Source: Myxococcales bacterium (GTDB lineage Bacteria > Myxococcota_A > Polyangia > Haliangiales > Haliangiaceae). From it: a stretch of 64,000 nt of DNA. The first letter of the stretch is position 1; the number at the start of each line of letters is the position of its first letter. Below are positions 40,199-51,497 of this stretch, piece after piece. Where the stretch lies: positions 124,001 through 188,000 of the forward strand of contig CANKMW010000002.1 in assembly GCA_947483555.1 (NCBI GenBank), written 5' to 3'. The notes under the pieces are model-generated. The model saw only the letters and a list, made by a program, of their open reading frames with translations. It searched no databases and was not told the DNA's origin. A program made the translations under genes and the position numbers.

Positions 40199-40843
40199 AT
40201 GAGGGCGCTCCCCGCCGTTGCCTGGTCGTCGGCCGTGGCCCACGTCGGCGCCCTGGCCATCGTGGGCATCACGCTGACGCCGGCCCTCCAGGGGCCCGAG
40301 ATCGCGCGACGCGCCGCGCACGTCGCGACTCACCCGGTCGGGTGGCTCGCCGCGTGGTCGACGTTCACCGCCGCCGGGGTTCTGCTCGTGGTCTTCTACG
40401 TCCTGCTCGCGCGGACACTCGCCCGACGCGGCGGGGGCGGCGGTGCACGGCTCGGGATCGCCCTCGTCGTGGCCGGCCTGCTCGTCGAGGTCAGCGGCCA
40501 CGCCACCAGCGTGCTGCTGGTCTCCGACGCCGCGCGCCGCGGCGACCTGGTGGCGTTCGCCAGCCTGGAGTCACTCGTACGGCTGCTGACGACGACCGTT
40601 CCCCAGCCGCTGTTCGGGCTCGGCATGCTGGTGTTCGTCCGGCTGCTGGTGTCGGTTCGCGCGCCGCTGGTCACGCTGGTGGCCGGCGGAATCAATGTCG
40701 CGAGCGCGTTCCTCGCCAGCGCCACCGCCGCCCTGGGCTGGGCGGCGCTCACCCCGGTGGCCATCGCCACCGTGGTGCTCAGCCTGGCCGTGTTCCAGGT
40801 CTCGCTCGCTCGAGCTGATCGCCCGGATCCATCGGTGAGGTGA
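40199..40843 (+). CDS. Hypothetical six-helix membrane protein
   Basis: A 214-aa inner-membrane protein. Hydrophobic segments: AVAHVGALAIVGITLTPAL, WSTFTAAGVLLVVFYVLLA, IALVVAGLLVEVSGHATSVLL, LFGLGMLVFVRLLV, LVTLVAGGINVASAFLAS and ALTPVAIATVVLSLAVFQV. The pattern recalls DUF4386-like membrane proteins, but I cannot assign a family. The ATG overlaps no neighbour; it sits 87 bp after the PilZ-protein gene and may share its transcript. Confidence 0.65.
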   Translation: MRALPAVAWSSAVAHVGALAIVGITLTPALQGPEIARRAAHVATHPVGWLAAWSTFTAAGVLLVVFYVLLARTLARRGGGGGARLGIALVVAGLLVEVSGHATSVLLVSDAARRGDLVAFASLESLVRLLTTTVPQPLFGLGMLVFVRLLVSVRAPLVTLVAGGINVASAFLASATAALGWAALTPVAIATVVLSLAVFQVSLARADRPDPSVR

Positions 40844-40972
40844 TTCACAGCCGATCCGCCCCTTGTAGCGGGAACGCGCACCTGCCGCGCCCACCCGACG
40901 CGAGCACGCAACACCCTCCAACGGCCGTTCACGATTGGTGGCCGGACCACCGCCATGTCGGTGGGGCAAGTG

Positions 40973-41035
40973 CCTGTCTTGATTTGACTCCTCTTCCTGG
41001 GGCGGTCTTGGGCCGAGGGTTGCAATCAGGACAGG
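40973..41035. other. 12-bp inverted repeat in the leader of the barrel gene
   Basis: CCTGTCTTGATT (40973-40984) pairs with AATCAGGACAGG (41024-41035) with one mismatch, enclosing a 39-nt loop. In the transcript of the gene at 41059 it could form a long leader stem; as DNA it could be a looped operator. The second arm overlaps the 18-nt element described next. Confidence 0.4.
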
Positions 41036-41043
41036 TGTACGAT
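41026..41043 (+). promoter_or_regulatory. Shared 18-nt element TCAGGACAGGTGyACGAT, copy 1
   Basis: An 18-nt element ending 15 bp before the ATG of the barrel gene at 41059. It is found again, 17 of 18 identical, in front of the barrel gene ending at 46770 (47368-47385). The ribosome site here is the separate AGAGGA downstream, so the element is not simply a Shine-Dalgarno sequence. Confidence 0.5.
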
Positions 41044-41058
41044 CACCCAGAGGAAACC

Positions 41059-41700
41059 ATGAAGCGCAGCTACCTCGCCTTCGCCGCCATCTTGCTCGCC
41101 CCCGCCGCCGCCGCTGCCCAGCCTAGCTACGGCCCGCCGCCGCCACAGGGCTATTACTCGCAGCCGACGCCGCAGACCGCGGGCGGGTTCCACGACCGCA
41201 CCGGCCGCATGGCGCTCGGCTTCTCGCTGGGGCTTGGCGGCATGCAGGTTGGCGATGATGACGTGACCTGCGCGAACTGCGGTTACGATCCGATCGCCGC
41301 CGAGTTCGACTTCCACATCGGCGGCATGATGTCGCCCCGCTTCGCGCTGCTGTTCGAGGTCCAGGGCAACGCCCAGACCGTCGAGGAGAACGCGTTCGGC
41401 GCCCGCAGCCTGGTCCAGGCCACCGCGATGGTCGCCGGCCAGTACTGGGTCAGCCCGCAGCTCTGGCTCAAGGGCGGCATCGGCGCCGCCAGCCTGTCGT
41501 ACAGCTACGATGACGGCTACGAGTCGCAGAGCGAGAACATCGACGAGGGCATGGCCCTGATGGGCGCCGTCGGCTACGAGGTGCTGAGCGCTCGCAACTT
41601 CTCGATCGATCTCCAGGGCCGCCTGGTGGCCGGCACCTACGAGAAGTTCGACCAGCAGGTGACCGCGGGTACCGTCGGCGTCGGCTTCAACTGGTACTGA
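41059..41700 (+). CDS. Small outer-membrane beta-barrel protein
   Basis: A 213-aa exported protein. The signal peptide ends AAAAAQ; a short Pro/Tyr/Gln-rich linker (SYGPPPPQGYYSQPTPQ) follows. The barrel is made of strands such as RMALGFSLGLGGMQV, AAEFDFHIGGMM, RFALLFEVQGNAQ, AGQYWVSPQLWLKGGIG, and ends VGVGFNWY with terminal aromatic residue. Two cysteines (TCANCGYD) may form a loop disulfide or bind metal. Shine-Dalgarno AGAGGA lies 6 bp before the ATG. A conserved 18-nt element upstream is shared with the barrel gene ending at 46770. Function unknown. Confidence 0.75.
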   Translation: MKRSYLAFAAILLAPAAAAAQPSYGPPPPQGYYSQPTPQTAGGFHDRTGRMALGFSLGLGGMQVGDDDVTCANCGYDPIAAEFDFHIGGMMSPRFALLFEVQGNAQTVEENAFGARSLVQATAMVAGQYWVSPQLWLKGGIGAASLSYSYDDGYESQSENIDEGMALMGAVGYEVLSARNFSIDLQGRLVAGTYEKFDQQVTAGTVGVGFNWY

Positions 41701-41731
41701 GCACGGCTCGCGCTGCGCGCGCCACGCTCGT

Positions 41732-41756
41732 GACGGCCGGCCTCGCGCCGGCCGTC
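41732..41756 (+). terminator. Terminator-like hairpin after the barrel gene
   Basis: Perfect 10-bp stem GACGGCCGGC / GCCGGCCGTC with a 5-nt loop, 31 bp after the stop at 41700, followed by GCGGTTTCGG. The T-run is weak, so this is a plausible but not classical intrinsic terminator. Confidence 0.5.
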
Positions 41757-41766
41757 GCGGTTTCGG

Positions 41767-41848
41767 CCCCACCGGCTGGCGCGCGTGCGCGTCAGCACGG
41801 CGCCCGGCCCCACCGACTGACGCGCGTGCGCGTCAGCACGGCGCCCGG
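41767..41848. repeat. Two tandem 41-bp repeats with internal hairpin
   Basis: Units 41767-41807 and 41808-41848 differ at two positions. The second contains CTGACGCGC-GT-GCGCGTCAG, a perfect 9-bp stem (41817-41836). They lie between the barrel gene and dapL, within 50 bp of the dapL start. Confidence 0.75.
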
Positions 41849-41895
41849 CCCCGAGGCTCTCGTTGGGCTTGCTGGTTCGGGTATGTTCGCGCCCG

Positions 41896-43125
41896 ATGCG
41901 AGCGAACCCGCACTTCCAGAAGCTGCCCGCCGGCTACCTGTTCCCCGAGATCGGCCGTCGCGTGCGCGCCTACACGGCGGCGCATCCCGACGCCAGGGTG
42001 ATCCGGCTCGGCATCGGCGACGTCACCGAGCCGCTGGCGCCGGCGATCATCGCCGCGATGCACGCCGCCGTCGACGAGATGGCGGTCCGCGAGTCGTTCC
42101 GCGGCTATGGCCCCGAGCAAGGGTACGACTTCCTGGTCGAGGCGATCCGCGAGCACGACTATCGGGCCCGCGGCGTCGAGGTCGCCGCCGACGAGATCTT
42201 CGTCTCCGACGGCAGCAAGTGCGACAGCGGCAATCTCCAGGAGCTGTTCGCGGCCGACGCCGTCATCGCGGTGACCGACCCGGTCTACCCGGTGTACGTC
42301 GACTCCAACGTCATGGCCGGCCGCACCGGCAGCCCCGGGCCCGACGGCCGCTACCCCGGCCTGGTCTATCTGCCGTCGACGGCGGCCAACGGCTTCTGCC
42401 CGGCGCCGCCGGACCGCGGCGCCGACGTGGTCTACCTGTGCTCGCCCAACAACCCGACCGGCGCGGTGATGACCCGCGACGATCTGACCGCGTGGGTGGC
42501 GTGGGCGCACCAGCACGACGCGCTGATCGTGTTCGACGCCGCCTACGAGGCGTACATCCAGGACCCGACGCTGCCGCGCTCGATCTTCGAGATCGCCGGC
42601 GCCCGCGAGGTCGCGGTCGAGATGCGCAGCTTCTCCAAGCGCGCCGGCTTCACCGGCGTGCGCTGCGGCTTCCTGGTGGTGCCCAAGGAGCTGCGCGCGG
42701 TCGGCGCCGGCGGCGAGCCGGTCTCGCTCAACGCGATGTGGAGCCGCCGGCACACCACCAAGTTCAACGGCGCGTCGTACGTGGTGCAGCGCGGCGCCGC
42801 GGCGGTGTACACGCCCGACGGGCTGGCCCAGACCGGGGCGCAGATCGCGTTCTACATGGAGAACGCCCGCATCCTGCGCGACGGCCTGGCCCGCGCCGGC
42901 TTCACGGTCTTCGGCGGCCAGCACGCGCCGTACATCTGGCTCGAGACCCCGCCGGGCACCACGTCGTGGCAGTTCTTCGACCAGCTCCTCGACCGCGCCC
43001 ACCTGGTCGGCACCCCGGGCTCGGGCTTCGGCCCCAACGGCGAGGGGTTCTTCCGGTTGAGCGCGTTCAACTCGCGCGACAACGTGGAGGAGGCGGTGGT
43101 CCGGCTGGCGCGTGTGTTCGGCTGA
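41896..43125 (+). CDS. dapL: LL-diaminopimelate aminotransferase
   Basis: A 409-aa PLP enzyme that makes LL-diaminopimelate directly from tetrahydrodipicolinate in lysine and peptidoglycan synthesis. Characteristic DapL segments are [67 protein letters not shown] and the PLP lysine in [14 protein letters not shown]. Length matches the family (about 410). ATG 41896 begins directly at MRANPHF; the longer open frame includes the tandem repeats. Possession of DapL means the succinylase branch may be absent, which is inference. Confidence 0.95.
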   Translation: MRANPHFQKLPAGYLFPEIGRRVRAYTAAHPDARVIRLGIGDVTEPLAPAIIAAMHAAVDEMAVRESFRGYGPEQGYDFLVEAIREHDYRARGVEVAADEIFVSDGSKCDSGNLQELFAADAVIAVTDPVYPVYVDSNVMAGRTGSPGPDGRYPGLVYLPSTAANGFCPAPPDRGADVVYLCSPNNPTGAVMTRDDLTAWVAWAHQHDALIVFDAAYEAYIQDPTLPRSIFEIAGAREVAVEMRSFSKRAGFTGVRCGFLVVPKELRAVGAGGEPVSLNAMWSRRHTTKFNGASYVVQRGAAAVYTPDGLAQTGAQIAFYMENARILRDGLARAGFTVFGGQHAPYIWLETPPGTTSWQFFDQLLDRAHLVGTPGSGFGPNGEGFFRLSAFNSRDNVEEAVVRLARVFG

Positions 43126-43133
43126 CGCTGCTG

Positions 43134-43535
43134 CTAGCGGCAGGCGTCGTCGACCTGGCGGGTATCCTCGAAGTGCTGGAGGTTGGCGATCTTGCCGTCC
43201 TTCATCGTCCACCAGTGCACCTGCCGCTGCTCGACCTGCTTGCCGGTCCTGCGGACGCGGTAGCGGATCTCGAGCTGGACCGCGACCGCGCCGTCGGTGG
43301 ACACGAAGCTGACGGGTTCGAACTTCTCGATGTCGACGGACTCGGCCACCGCCGCGAAGAACGCGGGGATCTCGGCGTGACCGCGACAGGGTCGGTGCCA
43401 CGGCACGCGGGCCGAAGCGCCCTCGAAGCTGATCGCGCCGTCGGCGGCGAACGCGGCGAGGATGGTGGCGATGTCGCCCTTGCCGAAGGCGGCATAGACG
43501 CGCTGGATGAGCTCGGTATCACGGGTGCGCTGCAT
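43134..43535 (-). CDS. SnoaL/NTF2-like protein
   Basis: A 133-aa cytoplasmic protein with the SnoaL-like cone fold: IQRVYAAFGKGDIATILAAF, GASARVPWHRPCRGHAEIPAFF, YRVRRTGKQVEQRQVHWWTMKDGKIANLQHFEDT. Such proteins are small-molecule isomerases, cyclases or of unknown function. Start ATG 43535 has AAGGAG 8 bp upstream; the longer frame is not supported. It is divergent from a LysR regulator with a 75-bp gap that carries a nested palindrome, so it is probably the LysR target. It converges with dapL, 8 bp apart. Confidence 0.85.
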   Translation of the reverse strand: MQRTRDTELIQRVYAAFGKGDIATILAAFAADGAISFEGASARVPWHRPCRGHAEIPAFFAAVAESVDIEKFEPVSFVSTDGAVAVQLEIRYRVRRTGKQVEQRQVHWWTMKDGKIANLQHFEDTRQVDDACR

Positions 43536-43586
43536 GGGATGGGCTCCTTCTGCCCACGGTACGGGCGAGCCCGGTAGCGGGTTCGG

Positions 43587-43619
43587 TGCATCTGTGCAAC
43601 GATCGATTGCGTGGATGCA
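43587..43619. promoter_or_regulatory. Nested palindrome at the lysR start, candidate LysR operator
   Basis: TGCATC (43587-43592) and GATGCA (43614-43619) are symmetric about 43603. An inner pair GCAA (43596-43599) and TTGC (43607-43610) shares exactly that centre. The site overlaps the lysR GTG start and lies 52 bp from the SnoaL-like start, as expected for autoregulation plus control of the divergent gene. Confidence 0.5.
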
Positions 43620-44492
43620 ACGCTGGTGCTGATCCGCACGCTGGCCGCGGCGTGCGGCGCGCGCTCGATGACCGCGGCCGCGCACACGCTCGGCGTCGAC
43701 AAGGCCACCGTCAGCCGTCGCCTCGCCGCTCTCGAACGGTCACGACCGGGGATGTTCGAGCGCCGCGGCGGACACCTGTCGCCGACCGCCGCCGGCAGCC
43801 GAGCGCTCGAGGCGCTCGCAGACATCGAACGCGGTGAGAGCCGCCTTCGCGCCGAGCTGAGCGCCGGGTCGACGACCTCGCGCGGAATCGTCCGGCTGAC
43901 CGCACCGGCGTTCCTGGCCCCGGCGCTCCTGCTGCCAGCGCTCCCAGACTTTCTGACCCGCCACCCGGAGATCGATGTTTCCCTGCTGGCGACCAGCCGC
44001 CTCGTCGACCTTGCACGCGGCGACGCCGACGTCGCGATCCGGAACCTGCCGCCAACCACGCCCGGCCTGGCGGCGCGGCGCGTGAGCTGCATCGCGCTCG
44101 GCCTCTACGCGTCGCACCGCTACCTGGCACGGCGCGGTCCGGTGCTGCCCGGCACGCTCGACGGTCACGACTTCGTCGACTACGACTTCGGCACCATTGG
44201 CGGACCTGGTCTCGAGTGGCTACCGGCGGCGGTCAGACGCACGCGGGTCGTGTTCCGCGGCGACGACGCGGCGCTGGTCGCCGATGCCACCCGGGCCGGG
44301 CTCGGTGTGGCCGCGCTACCGCGCCTGATCGCTGATGGTGATCGCGAGCTGGTGCGCGCGCTCGCCGACCAGACGGTCGCTCCGATCTACGTCATCGTGC
44401 GCGACGAGGTCCGCCGGTTGGCGCGGGTGCGCGCGGTGGTGACATGGGCCAGCGAGCTCCTGGCGGCCGCCACCCGCAGGCTGGCGCCGTAG
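43611..44492 (+). CDS. LysR-family transcriptional regulator
   Basis: A 293-aa DNA-binding regulator. N-terminal winged helix: LVLIRTLAAACGARSMTAAA, LGVDKATVSRRLAALE (the usual Ser-x-Ser is partly altered). The effector domain has TTSRGIVRLTAPAFLAPALL, LPDFLTRHPEIDVSLL and GDADVAIRNLP, typical of the LysR subset that includes DNA-binding repressors of small oxidoreductase or SnoaL genes. The GTG start lies inside a nested palindrome, consistent with negative autoregulation. It is divergent from the SnoaL-like gene. Confidence 0.92.
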   Translation: MDATLVLIRTLAAACGARSMTAAAHTLGVDKATVSRRLAALERSRPGMFERRGGHLSPTAAGSRALEALADIERGESRLRAELSAGSTTSRGIVRLTAPAFLAPALLLPALPDFLTRHPEIDVSLLATSRLVDLARGDADVAIRNLPPTTPGLAARRVSCIALGLYASHRYLARRGPVLPGTLDGHDFVDYDFGTIGGPGLEWLPAAVRRTRVVFRGDDAALVADATRAGLGVAALPRLIADGDRELVRALADQTVAPIYVIVRDEVRRLARVRAVVTWASELLAAATRRLAP

Positions 44493-44542
44493 CCGGCCGC
44501 CGACCCGGGCGACCCATTCCACCGTGCTAGCCTGCCGCCGTC

Positions 44543-46192
<1,650 letters not shown>

Positions 46193-46195
46193 GCC

Positions 46196-46780
46196 GTGCC
46201 ACCGCTGTCCCGCGACGACGCCTGGACGCTGTTCACCGACTGGACTCGCGGTGACTCGCTGCGCCGCCACGGCCGCGCCGTCGAGCTGGTGATGCGGGCC
46301 GCCGCGACCCGATACGGCGGCCCCGACGCCGACGTCGAGCAGTGGGGGATCGCCGGCATGCTGCACGATGCCGACTATGAAACCTGGCCGGAGGACCACC
46401 CGCACCGGGTCGTGGCCTGGCTTCGCGAACGCGGCGAACCGGCGCTGGCCCACGCTATCTCGGCGCACTACACGAAGTGGGGCGTGCCCTACGAGAGCGC
46501 GCTCGATCGGGCGCTGCTGGCCTGTGACGAACCGACCGGCTTCGTCATGGCTTGCTGCCTGGTCCGCCCCGACGGGATTTCGTCGCTCGAAGTCGCGAGC
46601 GTCAAGAAGCGACTCAAGGACAAGCGCTTCGCCGCCACCGTCGACCGCGGCGAGGTCACCGCGGGCGCCGAGTTGCTCGCCGTCCCGCTCGACGATCACC
46701 TCGCCTTCGTCATTGACGCCCTGCGTCCACACGCCGCCGAGCTCGCCCTCGCCGGCCGCGGCGCTCCGGTCACAACTTGA
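46196..46780 (+). CDS. HD-domain hydrolase
   Basis: A 194-aa protein. The first ~100 residues form a small HD domain: LRRHGRAVELVMRAAATRYGG, MLHDADYETWPEDHPHRVV with His-Asp metal pair, and AHAISAHYTKWG. The rest (LLACDEPTGFVMACCLVRPDG, EVASVKKRLKDKRFA) completes the metal-dependent phosphohydrolase fold seen in small HDIG-like proteins. The substrate is unknown. The GTG start lies 3 bp after the fumarase stop, implying co-translation. The last 11 bp overlap the end of the convergent barrel gene. Confidence 0.82.
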   Translation: MPPLSRDDAWTLFTDWTRGDSLRRHGRAVELVMRAAATRYGGPDADVEQWGIAGMLHDADYETWPEDHPHRVVAWLRERGEPALAHAISAHYTKWGVPYESALDRALLACDEPTGFVMACCLVRPDGISSLEVASVKKRLKDKRFAATVDRGEVTAGAELLAVPLDDHLAFVIDALRPHAAELALAGRGAPVTT

Positions 46781-47369
46781 GCGACATCCCGGCGCGCAGC
46801 TGGAAGAACATGACGTCGTAGCGGGGATCCGGGCCGTCGATGACCAGGCGGTGGGTCGCCCACTGATAGCCCAGCTCGACGAACGCGGTGAGGCTCGGGT
46901 TGACGTCGAAGCGGCTGCCCGCGCCGCCGCCGAGCCCAAAGCCGTTCGCGCCCTCTGTCATGCCGCTCCCCTCGTCGCGAATCAAGAGCCGTGAGTACGC
47001 CGGCATCCCGTAGACGTACATGCGTACGCCAGGCGCGACCTGCTTGAGCCCCTCGATACGCAATCCGCCCGACAGCAGCCGGCCGCTGATGTTGTCGCCG
47101 TTGTCGTTGTCGGTCTCGAGGCCGGTCTGGTACTGACCAGCCACCGCGAGCCGCACCCCAGGTCGCGGCTCGAAGCCGAGATCCGCTCCGACGGCGAAGC
47201 CGGTCAGCAGCGACGCCGACGCCGATTCTCCCTGGTACTTCACCGACGCATCGCCGCCCGGCAAGAAGCCCACGCCCACACCCAGGTCGGCCCCCTCAGC
47301 CCGCGCCATACCGCCCGCACACGCGAGCACCACCAACGAGATCGAGACCACGTTCATTGTTGTTCGCAT
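46770..47369 (-). CDS. Small outer-membrane beta-barrel protein
   Basis: A 199-aa exported protein. The signal peptide ([18 protein letters not shown]) precedes barrel strands: [99 protein letters not shown] 47369 is given as the start; ATG 47357 (starting MNVVSI) would give a cleaner signal peptide. The 18-nt element TCAGGACAGGTGCACGAT (47368-47385) directly abuts the first ATG and matches one before the barrel gene at 41059. It converges with the HD-domain gene, overlapping by 11 bp. Function unknown. Confidence 0.72.
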   Translation of the reverse strand: MRTTMNVVSISLVVLACAGGMARAEGADLGVGVGFLPGGDASVKYQGESASASLLTGFAVGADLGFEPRPGVRLAVAGQYQTGLETDNDNGDNISGRLLSGGLRIEGLKQVAPGVRMYVYGMPAYSRLLIRDEGSGMTEGANGFGLGGGAGSRFDVNPSLTAFVELGYQWATHRLVIDGPDPRYDVMFFQLRAGMSLKL

Positions 47370-47385
47370 CGTGCACCTGTCCTGA
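47368..47385 (-). promoter_or_regulatory. Shared 18-nt element TCAGGACAGGTGyACGAT, copy 2
   Basis: Matches 41026-41043 in 17 of 18 positions. Here it ends at the ATG at 47369, or 11 bp before the alternative ATG at 47357. If ATG 47357 is the true start, the distance to the start is similar in both genes. Confidence 0.5.
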
Positions 47386-47564
47386 GGGGGCCGACTCGCC
47401 GCCCACGCCGTGAAGCCAAAGCACGGCCCGTGCCACGCCCAACCGCCCGAATCCTGGTCGCCAGCGTCCGGATCTCGGACAAGCGCGTCCGGCTGGCCGG
47501 ACAAGCGCGGCCGGATTCCGGACAGCTCCCGGTGACCGGCGACCGGCATGTATTCCTGTCGGCG

Positions 47565-47864
47565 CTCCGCGGGCCAGCCGGGCGGCCAGGCACAGAGCAT
47601 CGGCGGCCGGGGACCACCGCGCGTGGTTGCCGTTGAAGGTGACGGCGGCGCCGAGCTGACCGGCGAGGGAGCGGGCCTCGTCGTGGCGATCGAGCTCGAC
47701 CAGGTACCAGCAGATGGTGACGCCGTCGTCGATGGCGGCGGACCGCGTCGGCTTGAACTTCTTGGCCAGCGTCGCCTTGGCCTTGGCGACGAGGGATGCG
47801 ACTCCTTGGCGGTCAGCTCGCGGGGAACGACCACGGGCGGGGCGGGCATGCCGCGCGCCAGCAT
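47565..47864 (-). pseudogene. Frameshifted DUF6707-like gene
   Basis: Reading leftward, [21 protein letters not shown] begins at ATG 47864. A one-base loss near 47801 then shifts the sense into another frame: [75 protein letters not shown]. The downstream end is unclear. The restored N-terminal product resembles small helical proteins annotated DUF6707 (WYLVEL and GNH-x-WSP segments); this is from memory of the pattern. It explains part of the 603-bp interval between clpX and the barrel gene. The interval also holds two 17-bp repeats CGGACAAGCGCGkCCGG (47476-47492, 47498-47514). A sequencing indel is possible. Confidence 0.5.
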
Positions 47865-47972
47865 ATCGCAGCACTGCGCGCGGTCGAGGCCGCGGCGCGC
47901 GGGTGGCCGCGCCGGTCCGCGCGGACCGTCGGCCCTGATTCCTCGACGCAGGAGGCGACCCGCTCGATCTTT

Positions 47973-49229
<1,257 letters not shown>

Positions 49230-49257
49230 GGGCAATCACAGCGGCTTCGTTGCGGCT

Positions 49258-49881
49258 CTACTTCTTCAGGTCCGGCTTCTCGTCGGCTTTCTTGCGCACG
49301 AACACCTCGTCGATGAGGCCGTACTCCTTGGCCTGCACCGCACCCATGAAGTAGTCGCGCTCGGTGTCGGTCTGGATCTTCGCGATCGGCTGGCCGGTGT
49401 GCTTGGCGAGCAGCCCGTTCAGCGTCTCGCGGGTCTTGAGTAGCTCGCGGGCGTGGATCTCGATCTCGGTGGCCTGGCCCTGAAACCCGGCCAGCGGCTG
49501 GTGGATCATGACGCGCGAGTGGGGCAGCGCATAACGCTTGCCAGCCTGGCCGGCCGCCAGCAGGAACGCGCCCATCGACGCCGCCTGTCCCATGCAGATG
49601 GTGGCCACGTCGCAGCGGACGTACTGCATGGTGTCGTAGATCGCCATGCCCGCCGTGACGTGCCCGCCCGGCGAGTTGATGTAGATCATGATGTCCTTCT
49701 CCGGGTCCTCGCTCTCGAGAAACAGGAGCTGGGCGATGACCACGTTGGCGATCTCGTCGTTGATCGCCGTGCCCAGGAAGATGATCCGCTCCTTGAGCAG
49801 CCGCGAGAAGATGTCCCAACCGCGCTCGCCGCGGTGCGTCTGCTCGATGACCGTCGGGATGAGATAGTTCATGTTGACCAT
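49258..49881 (-). CDS. clpP: ClpP, proteolytic subunit of ClpXP
   Basis: A 207-aa serine peptidase that forms tetradecameric barrels. Catalytic triad: S102 ([12 protein letters not shown]), H127 ([12 protein letters not shown]) and D176 (TDTERDYFM). The N-terminal [20 protein letters not shown] is typical of the unprocessed or shortly processed form. ATG 49881 is chosen; ATG 49872, directly before NYLIPT, is equally reasonable. It lies 118 bp downstream of tig; the gap shows no strong terminator. Confidence 0.97.
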   Translation of the reverse strand: MVNMNYLIPTVIEQTHRGERGWDIFSRLLKERIIFLGTAINDEIANVVIAQLLFLESEDPEKDIMIYINSPGGHVTAGMAIYDTMQYVRCDVATICMGQAASMGAFLLAAGQAGKRYALPHSRVMIHQPLAGFQGQATEIEIHARELLKTRETLNGLLAKHTGQPIAKIQTDTERDYFMGAVQAKEYGLIDEVFVRKKADEKPDLKK

Positions 49882-49999
49882 GGCCTGACCCCGACTGTAC
49901 GAGCACGCCGGGGGCCGCGCAACGCGATCTCCGTCGATCACCGTCGCACCTGCCCGAATTAGCGGGCCGGTGCCGGTGTGCGTGCGCCGGTGGCGTGCG

Positions 50000-51403
50000 C
50001 TAGTGATCGCAGTCGGGGCCGTGAACGTGACCCGAGTCGCCGTGCGTGCCGTGATCGGGCGCCATGTCGATCGGCCCGCCGGCGCCCAGCTCGCCACCGG
50101 CACCGGCCACCTCGGTCAGCTGATCGACGTCGGTGATCGCCGCCTTCTCGACCAGCAGGTCGAGCACCTTGTCCTGCCGCATCGACCACCGCGCTGAATC
50201 GAGGCGGCCGTCGCGGTCCCACTCGGCGCGCAGCCGCGCCGGCGGCATGTTCTTGGCCTTGGCGGCCTGGGCCACGTTGGCCATCAACTCCTCGTCGCTG
50301 ACCACGAGCTTCTCGGCGTCGGCGATCGACTCGAGCAGCAGCTGACCGCGAACCTCGTCGGTGCTGGCCGGCCGCATCTTCACGCGCAGGTCGCCGGTCA
50401 GGCCGCTGCCCTCGCGATCCGGCGGCATGCCGATCATCGAGCGCAGGCGGTTGTACTGCATCTCCACCGCGCGCTCGACGAGCGACGACGCCACCGGGAT
50501 CTGGAACTTCTTGACCAGCGCGCGCAGCGCGGCCTGGCGCGATTCGCTGCGGATGATCGACGTCTCGCGATCCTCGAGATCCTTGCGGGTGGCGGCGCGC
50601 AACGCATCGATCGTGTCGCCCTTGCCGGTGTCCTTGGCGAAGTCGTCGTCGAGCGCTGGCACCACCTTGGCGCGAGCCTCGACCACCGTGACCGTCAGGT
50701 GAGCGTGGCGGCCGCGCAGGTTGTCGTCGGGGTGGTCGGCGGGGACGTCGATCTCGATCAGCTTGTCCTTGGTGTCGAGCGCGACGCCGGTCAGCGCCGC
50801 TCGCAGGCCGGGGACCGGCTCGCGCTCGGCATCGTCGAGATCGACGCCAAACCGCGGCTGGTCGATGGCGTGCTCGCCGATCGTGCCCTTGACGTGGAGG
50901 ATGATGACGTCGCCCAGCGCCGTGGTGGCGCGGTCCTCGATGGGCACCAGCTCGGTGTGCTCGCGGCGCAGCGCCTCGAGCGCCTTGTCGACCTCGGCCT
51001 CGGCGACCGCGAGGCGGCGGCGCTCGATGGCCAGCCCTTGCCAGCCGTCGACCGCGACGTCACCCTTGATCTCGATGATGGCGGCGAACGCGAACGGCTC
51101 GCCCTTCTTGATCTGGCCGCCCTGCTCGACGCGCGGCTCGGCGACCGCACCCAGCTTGTGCTGCTGGTTGGCGGTGAAGAACGACTCGCGGACCAGCTGG
51201 TGCGCGACCTCGGCGTGCACGCGCGGCGCGTAGATCTGCTCCAGCACCGAGCGCGGCGCCTTGCCCTTGCGGAAGCCCTTGAGGGCGACCCCCTTGCCGA
51301 GCTCTCGGTATGCGACGCCGAGCCGGTCGGCCACGGTCGTCCACGGGATCTCGACGATCATTTTCTTCTCGACGGGGGAGACGTCTTCGATGCGCACGTT
51401 CAT
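50000..51403 (-). CDS. tig: Trigger factor with His-rich C-terminal tail
   Basis: A 467-aa ribosome-associated chaperone. The N-terminal domain carries the ribosome-docking [17 protein letters not shown] PPIase-like middle (about 160-245; [21 protein letters not shown]) and helical arms ([38 protein letters not shown]) follow. The very end is [19 protein letters not shown]: five His and one Cys in under twenty residues, unusual for trigger factor and reminiscent of metal-binding tails of SlyD-type chaperones. ATG 51403 begins at MNVRIEDVS; the longer frame is unsupported. First gene of tig-clpP-clpX. Confidence 0.95.
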   Translation of the reverse strand: MNVRIEDVSPVEKKMIVEIPWTTVADRLGVAYRELGKGVALKGFRKGKAPRSVLEQIYAPRVHAEVAHQLVRESFFTANQQHKLGAVAEPRVEQGGQIKKGEPFAFAAIIEIKGDVAVDGWQGLAIERRRLAVAEAEVDKALEALRREHTELVPIEDRATTALGDVIILHVKGTIGEHAIDQPRFGVDLDDAEREPVPGLRAALTGVALDTKDKLIEIDVPADHPDDNLRGRHAHLTVTVVEARAKVVPALDDDFAKDTGKGDTIDALRAATRKDLEDRETSIIRSESRQAALRALVKKFQIPVASSLVERAVEMQYNRLRSMIGMPPDREGSGLTGDLRVKMRPASTDEVRGQLLLESIADAEKLVVSDEELMANVAQAAKAKNMPPARLRAEWDRDGRLDSARWSMRQDKVLDLLVEKAAITDVDQLTEVAGAGGELGAGGPIDMAPDHGTHGDSGHVHGPDCDH

Positions 51404-51497
51404 GGGGGCGCCGAGTGGTATCACACGGGGCGCGAGCGGCACCACCCCTCCGATTCCCGCGATATCGCGTGGGGTGTCAGTAGGTTAGGCTCTCGCG

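Noticed and set aside
41767-41848. CRISPR array
   Set aside because: Only two direct tandem copies without spacers, and no cas genes.
47354-47617. Small open frame upstream of the barrel gene ending at 46770
   Set aside because: No fold, Arg/Ser/Gly-rich, and it lies over repeats.
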